DNA from: Pseudomonas sp. KUIN-1
Lineage (GTDB): Bacteria > Pseudomonadota > Gammaproteobacteria > Pseudomonadales > Pseudomonadaceae
DNA: 64,000 bases
Assembly: GCF_009176725.1 (NCBI RefSeq)
Contig: NZ_AP020337.1
Location: forward strand, 4,843,501-4,907,500
Reading direction: 5' to 3'
The notes under the pieces were generated by a model. That model searched no databases. It saw nothing but the letters and a program-made list of their open reading frames with translations, and was not told the origin of the DNA. This document shows, in pieces, positions 28,280-34,550 of this stretch. Both the position numbers and the translations under genes were made by a program. Numbering within the stretch: the first letter of the stretch is position 1; each line of letters starts with the position of its first letter.

Positions 28280-28762
28280 ATGGCTAAGCTCAAGAAACAC
28301 CCTACAGGGACCATCGCGCAGAATAAGAAAGCGCGTCACGATTACTTCATCGAACACAAGTTCGAGGCCGGTCTGGTCCTGTCTGGCTGGGAAGTAAAAA
28401 GCCTGCGTGCCACCAAGGTACAGCTGGTCGACAGTTATGTGCTGCTCAAGGATGGCGAGGCCTGGCTGATGGGTTGCCACATCACGCCTCTCAAGACTGC
28501 CAGCACACACGTCATCGCTGACCCGACACGCACCCGCAAACTGCTGCTGAACAAGCGCGAGCTCGAAAAGCTCACCAGCTCGGTTCAGCAGAAAGGCTAT
28601 GCCTGCGTCGCCCTTTCCGTTTACTGGAAGGAGCACCTGGTCAAGTGCGAAATTGCGCTGGGTAAAGGCAAGAAGGAATACGACAAGCGTCACACCGAAC
28701 GCGAACGCGATTCGGACCGTGAGCTGCAGCGTGCCGTGCGCTCCAAGGGCAAGGACGACTAG
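28280..28762 (+). CDS. smpB: SsrA-binding protein SmpB
   Basis: Binds tmRNA and brings it to stalled ribosomes. The 160-residue protein starts MAKLKKHPTGTIAQNKKARHD; the longer frame from 28127 covers the divergent promoter. Typical segments are EAGLVLSGWEVKSLRATKVQL, RKLLLNKREL and the basic C-terminal tail KEYDKRHTERERDSDREL. Its RNA partner ssrA lies about 700 bp downstream on the same strand. Confidence 0.98.
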   Translation: MAKLKKHPTGTIAQNKKARHDYFIEHKFEAGLVLSGWEVKSLRATKVQLVDSYVLLKDGEAWLMGCHITPLKTASTHVIADPTRTRKLLLNKRELEKLTSSVQQKGYACVALSVYWKEHLVKCEIALGKGKKEYDKRHTERERDSDRELQRAVRSKGKDD

Positions 28763-29069
28763 CTTCTGGCGCCGGCGTGTGCCAGATGTCCTGACCCGGA
28801 TATTTGGCACTTCATATCTACCCCTTTACCCCCACACCCCGCCCCACTCCCCCGCTTCAACCTTTTCGATACCTCCAAGCGAAGATCGCCTCATTTTGGT
28901 GCTTGAATGCGCAATGTGGCTATTTCGCAGTATTGCGAAAATAAAATAGAACGCCTGCGTTACACCACAGTCAATCCTTTAGGCCCAACTGTTAACGGGC
29001 TTTCAACCCCCTCGGGCGACGGCCTCAAACACCGGCCATACCGAGTCCACAGGTTACAAGGAGAGACAT

Positions 29070-29354
29070 ATGAAGCGTACCGCCCTCACTGGATTGTTCC
29101 TCAGCGCCGCCCTGTTGGCTTCGCCGGTTTTTGCCGACGATGATTTGTGCTCTGCCAATATCAAGACTCTTGAAAACTCTGTGGGCTCTACCAACACAAA
29201 CCTGAGCACCGGAAACACGGACATGCTCGAAACCACGGTGAAGAACGCTAAGGCGGCCCAAGCTCAAAAAGACGAGAAAAAATGCATTGAGATCACTCAG
29301 AAAGCTATCACGTCATTGAACAACACCGGCTCGGGTAGCGAAGGCGCCAAGTAA
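29070..29354 (+). CDS. Small secreted hypothetical protein
   Basis: Unrecognised 94-residue protein. It has a clear signal peptide (KRTALTGLFLSAALLASPVFA, cleavage before DDDLC near residue 23), two cysteines (DDLCSANI and EKKCIEI) that could form one disulfide, and a short helical mature part rich in Asn, Thr and Lys. AAGGAGA lies about seven bases before the ATG. The gene stands alone between smpB and ssrA and is followed by the perfect hairpin CAGGCCAGC/GCTGGCCTG at 29365-29385. The 300-bp gap ahead of it (28763-29069) shows no other gene. Confidence 0.75.
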   Translation: MKRTALTGLFLSAALLASPVFADDDLCSANIKTLENSVGSTNTNLSTGNTDMLETTVKNAKAAQAQKDEKKCIEITQKAITSLNNTGSGSEGAK

Positions 29355-29403
29355 AGCTTCGAGCAGGCCAGCCAGGCTGGCCTGAACGATTGCAGCAGAC
29401 GGG

Positions 29404-29432
29404 TCGACGTGCCACGCCAATTGGCGTACACT
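29404..29432 (+). promoter_or_regulatory. Probable sigma-70 promoter of ssrA
   Basis: TCGACG (29404-29409), 17 bases, then TACACT (29427-29432), placed so that the transcript would start about 20 bases before the mature tmRNA 5' end at 29461. The -35 match is weak. Confidence 0.45.
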
Positions 29433-29460
29433 GCGCCCCAGTGATTGCGAAAGCAGTCTC

Positions 29461-29852
29461 GGGGCCGATTTGGATTCGACGCCGGTGATGAAACTTTAGG
29501 TGCATGCCGAGTTGGTAACAGAACTCGTAAATCCACTGTTGCAACTTTCTATAGTTGCCAATGACGAAACCTACGGGGAATACGCTCTCGCCGCGTAAGC
29601 GGTGCTAGCCTTCCTTCTGGTAGCTTCGGCTCCAGCAATCATCAGGGGATGCCTGTAAACCCGAAATGATTGTCATATAGAACAGGATCGTCGCCTAGTA
29701 CGTTGTGGACGAAGCGACTAAAACTTACACAACTCGCCCAAAGCACCCTGCCCGTCGGGTCGCTGAGGGTTAACTTAATAGACACGGCTAAGCATGTAGT
29801 ACCGACAGCGGAGTACTGGCGGACGGGGGTTCAAATCCCCCCGGCTCCACCA
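29461..29852 (+). ncRNA. ssrA: Transfer-messenger RNA (tmRNA)
   Basis: Rescues stalled ribosomes with SmpB. The 5' end GGGGCCGATTTGGATTCGAC pairs with the 3' end ...CCCCCCGGCTCCACCA to give the tRNA-like half, including the T-arm GGGGGTTCAAATCCCCC. The tag reading frame is at 29557-29598 and gives ANDETYGEYALAA then TAA, a 13-residue tag of the kind seen in fluorescent pseudomonads. The 3' end is the integration site of the element that follows. Confidence 0.97.
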
Positions 29853-29857
29853 AATAG
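29830..29857 (+). other. Left attachment site attL (3' end of ssrA)
   Basis: GTTCAAATCCCCCCGGCTC followed by CACCAAAT: the T-arm and CCA end of tmRNA, left intact by integration. A partial second copy is at 47878-47903. The exact crossover cannot be placed from one sequence. Confidence 0.6.
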
Positions 29858-29900
29858 CAGTCTAGACCTGTCTCAGACAGTCTACGAAACCCCTCAAGAA

Positions 29901-29933
29901 GCCCGCCCTGTGCGGGCTTTCTTGTTTCTGACG
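29901..29933 (+). terminator. Terminator downstream of ssrA
   Basis: Hairpin AAGCCCGC/GCGGGCTT followed by TCTTGTTT, about 50 bases after the tmRNA end. It now lies on the element side of attL and insulates the integrase from ssrA transcription. Confidence 0.75.
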
Positions 29934-29966
29934 ATCTATCTACGTCTACCCCTATATCTTCCCGCC

Positions 29967-30016
29967 GTGTATCCCACTGTGTATCCTTGCACTATATTTG
30001 AACTGAAGGGATACAT
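29967..30016 (+). repeat. Arm-type TGTATCC repeats at the left end
   Basis: TGTATCCC at 29968-29975 and TGTATCC at 29980-29986 are direct repeats 12 bp apart, and an inverted copy GGGATACAT lies at 30008-30016, right before the integrase start. The same 12-bp pair recurs at 47806-47825. They are good candidates for integrase arm-binding sites and possible autoregulation. Confidence 0.6.
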
Positions 30017-30021
30017 ACGGG

Positions 30022-31257
30022 ATGAAGCGTGCCGATATCAAGCGTCGCCCTCTCTCTGACACCACCCTGCTCGGCCTAGAGCCTGACGCAAAGGAATATC
30101 GAGAACATGATGGCAACGGTCTGTATTTCCGCGTCAAGCCTGATGGGCAAAAGTCTTGGCAGCTGCGCTACAAAACTCCCGCAGGTAAATGGAGTTGGCT
30201 AGGCCTGGGGGGATATCCAGAAGTTAGCGGCTCCCTCGCGAGAAAAAAAGCAACTGAGCTCCGCGGTGATGCTGCGGAAGGCAAGAACCCTATTGCCACC
30301 AAAAAAGCTCGTAAAGCCGCCGAAATTGAAGCCGCCAACAACACCTTCGAAGCGCTGGCACGAGAGTGGTTTACAGCTCGTCGCAGGAACTGGGAGGAAG
30401 GCACGGCCGTTAGAGTTATTGGCGCTCTGGAGCTGCATGTGTTTCCAGTTTTCGGCAGGCGAATTTATACCGAAATCCTTCCTCTCGAATGGATGGATTT
30501 TCTACGGGGTATGGAACAGAAAGGCATCTTGGAACAAATGAGCCGGGTACGCGGATTTTGCAAAGAAATCTACGATTTGGCCCGAGTCACCGGCAGGGCT
30601 GTGCACAATCCACTCGAAGGACTGCACAAGTTTTTGCAGACCCGAGCAGCAGAAAACTACGCGCACGTAACGAATGAAGAATTACCTGCGCTGCTTCGTG
30701 CAATTACCTCATACCCGCATGCAAAAGACGTTCGCCTTGGCCTACGTCTTCTTGCTCTGTTGGCGGCTCGTCCCTCAGAGCTGCGCGAAGCAAAATGGAC
30801 TGAGTTCGACTTCGAGAAAAGGCTATGGACAATCCCAGCGGAACGTATGAAGAAACGCAGGGAACATCTAGTACCGCTTTCTCGGCAAGCTATCGAAGCG
30901 CTCAAGGAGTTACACACGTTGAGTGGGGCTTACCCGCTGCTCTTTCCCGGCCGTAATGATCGTACAAAGCCACGCAGCAACACCGTATTTCTAATGGCCC
31001 TAAGGCGACTAGGGTATGAAGGCCGACAAACAGGCCACGGTTTCCGACACATCGCAAGTACGACGCTGAACGAGAACGGCTTTGAGGAAAATCATGTAGA
31101 AGCTCAGCTTTCACACGTCAAAGATGGAGTTGCCGGTGTTTACAACAAGGCGATTTATCTCAAGCAACGGACGTCAATGATGCAATGGTACGCCGACTAC
31201 CTCGATGAGCTTGAGCATGGAAATGTTGTCCAAGGCCAATTTGGAAAGGCCGTATGA
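30022..31257 (+). CDS. int: Tyrosine recombinase/integrase (P4 type)
   Basis: Catalyses integration into and excision from ssrA. The 411-residue protein has the N-terminal DUF4102-type arm-binding domain (HDGNGLYFRVKPDGQKSW...KWSWLGLGGYPEVSG, about 28-85), a core-binding SAM-like domain (about 110-190) and the catalytic domain with Arg in LLALLAARPSELREAKW, His-x-x-Arg in HGFRHIASTTL, and Tyr in GVAGVYNKAIYL. It is intact. Gene orientation, away from ssrA into the element, is usual for P4-type integrases at tRNA/tmRNA sites. Confidence 0.95.
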   Translation: MKRADIKRRPLSDTTLLGLEPDAKEYREHDGNGLYFRVKPDGQKSWQLRYKTPAGKWSWLGLGGYPEVSGSLARKKATELRGDAAEGKNPIATKKARKAAEIEAANNTFEALAREWFTARRRNWEEGTAVRVIGALELHVFPVFGRRIYTEILPLEWMDFLRGMEQKGILEQMSRVRGFCKEIYDLARVTGRAVHNPLEGLHKFLQTRAAENYAHVTNEELPALLRAITSYPHAKDVRLGLRLLALLAARPSELREAKWTEFDFEKRLWTIPAERMKKRREHLVPLSRQAIEALKELHTLSGAYPLLFPGRNDRTKPRSNTVFLMALRRLGYEGRQTGHGFRHIASTTLNENGFEENHVEAQLSHVKDGVAGVYNKAIYLKQRTSMMQWYADYLDELEHGNVVQGQFGKAV

Positions 31258-31284
31258 GATGTCAACTCCACACCCCCTCCAAAA

Positions 31285-31420
31285 GCGGTGTTACTCGTGT
31301 TACAGGTGTAGCGCACGTCTATAAGCCATTGATTATAAATGAATTAATTCAAGTTACACGACGACGGGGGCGACACAGTGCGACGTGTTACGAGGCCGAA
31401 TCGTGTAACAACATTGCCCC
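31285..31420. repeat. Left iteron-like array, possible replication region
   Basis: Non-coding DNA between the integrase and the next gene. It starts with a 29-bp block GCGGTGTTACTCGTGTTACA-GGTGTAGCG (31285-31313), then an AT-rich stretch (ATTGATTATAAATGAATTAA), then more GTTACAC, GTGTTAC and CGTGTAACA copies to about 31413. The 29-bp block recurs inverted at 46606-46634 with three mismatches. Confidence 0.55.
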
Positions 31421-31500
31421 AGCTACTCCGCTGCTGGCCCGAACTGTAGTACTGCCGAACCGCTGTACATGTGACACAAGCCGGGGCCAAGGGGCGGTCG

Positions 31501-32430
31501 ATGGACAATGAGAATATGCCGGTTGGTTGCCTTGAAATTGCTGGATGCGATGTCAGCAATTTGCTTGAGGAGCTGGACGACATCGAACAGGCCGTGCATG
31601 AGTTAGCGCTGTATCCGCAATTTCGTGAGCATTTCAAAGAAGCTCTCGATGTGGCCAATCACGCCACGTCATTCTGGCTTGAGGATGGCAGCTACCCTGA
31701 TCGAGCAGGATCGGTAGTGGCCACCATGTTCCGACTGCGCGATGAGATTGAGGACCAGGCCAGCTATAGAGATTCCGGTTCGCTGCCGAGTGTCATGAGA
31801 GGATTTCTTGGAGTTGACCACAACGATGCTGATTCGCAACTCGTAGCAACTTACGCTCTGGTGCAGAGCGTTCAAGCTGTCCAGGTACTCGCTAATTGGC
31901 TCTTTGAAACGGAACTCTACGTCTTCGAGCTGGATGTCGATCTCATCGCCCAAATGCAAGCGACAGATCCTGATAGGTATTGCGCACTGGTGGGTAAGGT
32001 GCGGCTAAAGCATCCGGGGGCGGAGATTGACGCTCGAGAATCCTTTCGCACCTTCATGGGCGAGGCCGACAAGGCGCTCATGCTTGCGAGCATCTTCAAG
32101 CAGGTTGAAGAGGTCGACGTAGCGAAGGGCAATTTCAATGTAGCCAACTTTTTAAGGAAAGCGCTGAATAAGGCACTGACCAACGCGTTTTCCGTACAAG
32201 CCTCGCAAAGAGGCGCGGCGGCTGGCAGGGCCAACAGCCACCCGGACTCGGTAAAGCAGCAGAACGCAGCGGACCTGCGCAAGCGCATTTGCAAAGCCGC
32301 CGACCGTCTCATTCTGGGCAACCCGGCTATTTCAGAGCGAACACTAAAACGAGCGTTGGTCGAACAAGGGATAGCGTCTGAGCCCACCATCAAGAAATAC
32401 CTGGTCACCTGTGGCTACTTACCTCGGTAA
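31501..32430 (+). CDS. Hypothetical protein of the element
   Basis: Not recognised. The 309-residue product starts at the ATG at 31501 (MDNENMPVGCLEIAGCDVSN), with AAGGGGC about eight bases ahead; an upstream ATG at 31471 is possible. The N-terminal two thirds are helical and acidic. The C-terminal 60 residues, DLRKRICKAADRLILGNPAISERTLKRALVEQGIASEPTIKKYL, look like a helix-turn-helix DNA-binding region. A strong terminator follows. A role in regulation or replication of the element is a guess from position next to the iteron array. Confidence 0.75.
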   Translation: MDNENMPVGCLEIAGCDVSNLLEELDDIEQAVHELALYPQFREHFKEALDVANHATSFWLEDGSYPDRAGSVVATMFRLRDEIEDQASYRDSGSLPSVMRGFLGVDHNDADSQLVATYALVQSVQAVQVLANWLFETELYVFELDVDLIAQMQATDPDRYCALVGKVRLKHPGAEIDARESFRTFMGEADKALMLASIFKQVEEVDVAKGNFNVANFLRKALNKALTNAFSVQASQRGAAAGRANSHPDSVKQQNAADLRKRICKAADRLILGNPAISERTLKRALVEQGIASEPTIKKYLVTCGYLPR

Positions 32431-32438
32431 ATTTTCTT

Positions 32439-32463
32439 AAAAGCAAACCGTGTTTGCTTTTTT
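32439..32463 (+). terminator. Terminator after the 309-residue gene
   Basis: AAAAGCAAAC-CGT-GTTTGCTTTTTT, a near-perfect stem with T-run nine bases after the stop. It separates the early gene from the alpA operon. Confidence 0.85.
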
Positions 32464-32508
32464 CCGCCTCCCTAGTCTGTGCCTGTCTCTCACCATATAG
32501 GCACGGCT

Positions 32509-32775
32509 ATGTCATTCCCTCTGCAAGCAATTAACACCGCGCACCCAGCTCGTGATCCCGCCACCACGCTCATTCGCATCAGCGAAGTCATTGCGATAGT
32601 CGGCCTTGCTCGCCCCACGATTTACAAGCTGATGCAGCAACAAGACAGCGGCTTTCCGCTCCCCGTAAAACTGAGCAACAGTAACGCCCGAGGAGCGCCC
32701 GTCGCCTGGGTCTTGGGGGAAGTTCAGGCATGGACACGAGCACGCATTGCTGCTCGCGATCAGGTGGCCGCATGA
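32509..32775 (+). CDS. alpA: AlpA-family helix-turn-helix regulator
   Basis: MerR-like excisionase/activator typical of P4-like satellites; in the family it activates integrase or operon promoters. The 88-residue protein shows TLIRISEVIAIVGLARPTIYKLM followed by FPLPVKLS and VAWVLGEVQAWTRARIA, the complete AlpA fold. The start ATG at 32509 was preferred over one ten codons upstream. It overlaps the next gene by ATGA. Confidence 0.88.
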   Translation: MSFPLQAINTAHPARDPATTLIRISEVIAIVGLARPTIYKLMQQQDSGFPLPVKLSNSNARGAPVAWVLGEVQAWTRARIAARDQVAA

Positions 32776-33380
32776 ACAATCGCATTCCAAAAGGTGACGG
32801 ACCTTTCATCGACTCCTACAGCATCGGGTTCCAGCTCTACAGACCGGACGAGCTCAACTGGAAAAGTCGCACCATTGCGGGCATCAGTTGGAATGGCCTG
32901 GAGCAGGAGGCGATCTTTTTCAATGCAGACGGCCTGGCTCTTCCTCTCAGACCCAACCCTTGGAACGTGCCTGAGTGGATTCGCAAGCACGCGATCCGCC
33001 GCGAGTTCGCCAGCGTGCATGGGACTGGCCATTTCGCGATGAAGGATGGCCGCCGTAAGGCATTGCGCACGGTCGGCCTCAACGACTGGGTGACTTACTG
33101 GCTGGTCGACCAGTCCGGCGGCTTCGCCAATGAGGCGAAGTTTTGGCAGGACTACGTGGCCACCGATCTCGCCACCGAACAGGCCAACAGCGAAAAGCTA
33201 CACAGCGAAATGCGTTTGCAAGACGACCGGGCGACTTACATCGAGCAGAGCATTGCCGAGCGTCGGGACTACCTGACGGTCATGCATCGCCGTCGATGTA
33301 ACGAAGATCGAAAAATTCTCGCCTGGTTGAAAGGCGAAGTCCCCGCCCCGCTATTTGACACCGAAACGAAGGCGGCTTGA
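32772..33380 (+). CDS. Hypothetical protein coupled to alpA
   Basis: Unrecognised 202-residue protein, start ATG inside the alpA stop (ATGA), so translationally coupled. The N-terminal half is mixed alpha/beta (SYSIGFQLYRPDELNWKSR...EAIFFNADGLALPLRPNPW); the C-terminal half is a charged helix (ATEQANSEKLHSEMRLQDDRATYIEQSIAERRD). No membrane segment or known motif is seen. It probably serves the element, being between alpA and the C4-like RNA. Confidence 0.75.
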   Translation: MNNRIPKGDGPFIDSYSIGFQLYRPDELNWKSRTIAGISWNGLEQEAIFFNADGLALPLRPNPWNVPEWIRKHAIRREFASVHGTGHFAMKDGRRKALRTVGLNDWVTYWLVDQSGGFANEAKFWQDYVATDLATEQANSEKLHSEMRLQDDRATYIEQSIAERRDYLTVMHRRRCNEDRKILAWLKGEVPAPLFDTETKAA

Positions 33381-33466
33381 GCCCTCCACGCCCCAAGCTG
33401 CTCGCCCCGATCTGGCACCAGAACGCCGGGCTATCACGTCACAGGTTCGGCGCACGCACAAACGAA

Positions 33467-33494
33467 AACGCCTCCGGGGGCAACCGGAGGCGTT
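33467..33494 (+). terminator. 11-bp perfect hairpin after the alpA operon
   Basis: AACGCCTCCGG/CCGGAGGCGTT around a short loop, 87 bases after the preceding stop. No T-run follows, so termination is uncertain. Confidence 0.5.
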
Positions 33495-33594
33495 GAGGTA
33501 AATCTACATGCACGTCAAATGTATTTCGCATCGAGCGCGAGTGCAAGTCGCTCAAACAGTTGCACATCCCAAAAACGGACGTTATTCTCCAGGC

Positions 33595-33681
33595 GTCGCT
33601 GCAAAATCAGCGACCGGGTTTGGCGACCCGATCTACAGTAGGCGCACAGGCGCCCCCATTACGATTGCAGGCGCTTTTTTT
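33595..33681 (+). ncRNA. Structured leader RNA ending in a terminator
   Basis: Three hairpins in a row: GTCGC/GCGAC (33595-33614), CGGGT/ACCCG (33615-33630) and GCGCC/GGCGC (33650-33674), the last followed by seven T residues. It lies directly ahead of the C4-like RNA and resembles the conserved leader seen before such RNAs in phages and satellites. It could be a short transcript of its own or the attenuated 5' end of the operon. Confidence 0.45.
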
Positions 33682-33706
33682 GTGCCCGCATCCCCGTTTT
33701 ATGGCG

Positions 33707-33773
33707 GCTGTGCGTGGGAGACCTTCGGGTCTGCCGGGTTCCTATTGTCCCGGTTCGCCAACCTGCGCACAGC
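33707..33773 (+). ncRNA. C4-like antisense RNA
   Basis: A closed multi-stem RNA: outer stem GCTGTGCG (33707-33714) with CGCACAGC (33766-33773), enclosing AGACC-TTCG-GGTCT (33719-33732), CCGGG-loop-CCCGG (33734-33753) and GGTT-CGCC-AACC. Two of its segments are complementary to the leader just downstream: loop TCCTATTGT (33740-33748) to ACAATAGGA (33817-33825), which covers the ribosome-binding site of the 52-codon ORF, and TCGCCAA (33755-33761) to TTGGCGA (33790-33796). Two separate pairings to a nearby leader are the hallmark of phage P1/P7 C4 RNA and P4 CI RNA, which keep the lytic or replication genes off. Confidence 0.75.
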
Positions 33774-33835
33774 TGCCACCCTAATTCGTTTGGCGACGAA
33801 GTGTGGCAGCTCCTCAACAATAGGAGTTTTGCCAG

Positions 33836-33994
33836 ATGCCCAGCCTCAATCCGTTCAAAATTCGCGCCGCTGCCCAACGTGCAATGGCTCTCGCCGCTTT
33901 ACACGCCAATTCCAGCCTCGCTACTCGCCTTGCCCGCTACAACGCTCACATGACCAAAGCACGCGCCCTGGAAACCGTAGGGGGTGCCCAATGA
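33836..33994 (+). CDS. Small ORF under the C4-like RNA (52 aa)
   Basis: Reads MPSLNPFKIRAAAQRAMALA and continues for 52 residues, basic and helical, ending VGGAQ. TAGGAG lies nine bases ahead of the ATG. The same TAGGAG can pair with CTCCT at 33810-33814 (five to seven base pairs) and with the C4-like RNA. The stop overlaps the next start (ATGA), so it is the entry point of a coupled chain of five genes that ends in the primase. Function unknown; it may be a leader whose translation opens the chain. Confidence 0.7.
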   Translation: MPSLNPFKIRAAAQRAMALAALHANSSLATRLARYNAHMTKARALETVGGAQ

Positions 33995-34272
33995 ACAACG
34001 CCCTGAGTTTTTGCCTGCCCGAAGACCTGCTCTGTGTTAACCCAACAGCGGAAGCTGGTATTCCCATCGACGCCATCACCTGCGCCATCGACCGGGCCAA
34101 CTCGGTGCTGTTGCTGCTTGAAGACCAGTTTGAAAACGACGGGCCGAGCCTGGCCAACCACGTCATCGCCGCCGCCCTTTGGGACGTGCGCGGCACGCTG
34201 GGTTTGATACGCACGCTGGCGCTTCATGCGGACGATCTGGGCCGCGGTCCTGCGCAAGGAGGTGGCCTGTGA
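33991..34272 (+). CDS. Hypothetical protein in the coupled chain
   Basis: Unrecognised 93-residue protein (MNNALSFCLPEDLLCVNPTA...). It is largely helical (DAITCAIDRANSVLLLLEDQFE) and ends in a Gly-rich tail. It overlaps the upstream 52-codon ORF by ATGA and the downstream DUF3077 gene by GTGA. Its frame happens to stay open upstream to 33508 through the C4-like RNA; that part is not considered coding here. Confidence 0.7.
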   Translation: MNNALSFCLPEDLLCVNPTAEAGIPIDAITCAIDRANSVLLLLEDQFENDGPSLANHVIAAALWDVRGTLGLIRTLALHADDLGRGPAQGGGL

Positions 34273-34550
34273 GCGCATCCTTCCAAGGCAACACCACAGG
34301 GCACACCGCGTTTGCCAAATACAACGCCGGAAACAAACCGCTGTTTAGCGTCAATGCAGGCGTTTCCTGCGAAGAGGCGTTAGAACACGCCTCCGTGCTG
34401 ACGGAATGCATCAACAAACTGACGCTCCAAGCGGGCATGAACGACGACAGCAGCGCGGCATGGGCTGCCCATTACCTCGGTGATATGGTCAAGGCCATCA
34501 TTGATGACGTCACCACCAGCCTGCAGTTCTCGTCGGAGGAACGCCCATGA
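34269..34550 (+). CDS. DUF3077-like protein
   Basis: Small 93-residue protein of a family common in Pseudomonas; function unknown. The GTG start at 34269 overlaps the preceding stop (GTGA). The pattern NKPLFSVNAGVSCEEALEHASVLTECINKL followed by a helix ending in KAIIDDV is typical of DUF3077. It overlaps the primase gene by four bases (ATGA). Confidence 0.75.
   Translation: MSASFQGNTTGHTAFAKYNAGNKPLFSVNAGVSCEEALEHASVLTECINKLTLQAGMNDDSSAAWAAHYLGDMVKAIIDDVTTSLQFSSEERP

Noticed and set aside
28763..29069. Possible second small RNA between smpB and the secreted protein gene
   Set aside because: No hairpin with a T-run and no promoter pair could be supported.
31254..31511. 85-codon frame after the integrase
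   Set aside because: It lies within the iteron-like array and encodes repeated Val-Thr/Thr-Arg from GTGTTAC copies rather than a protein.
33508..33990. Open frame running from 33508 through the C4-like RNA into the 93-residue gene
   Set aside because: The part before 33991 is Cys/Arg/Thr-rich, crosses the structured RNA and has no good ribosome-binding site. Icd/Ash-like ORFs overlapping C4 RNA exist in phages, so it remains a minor possibility.
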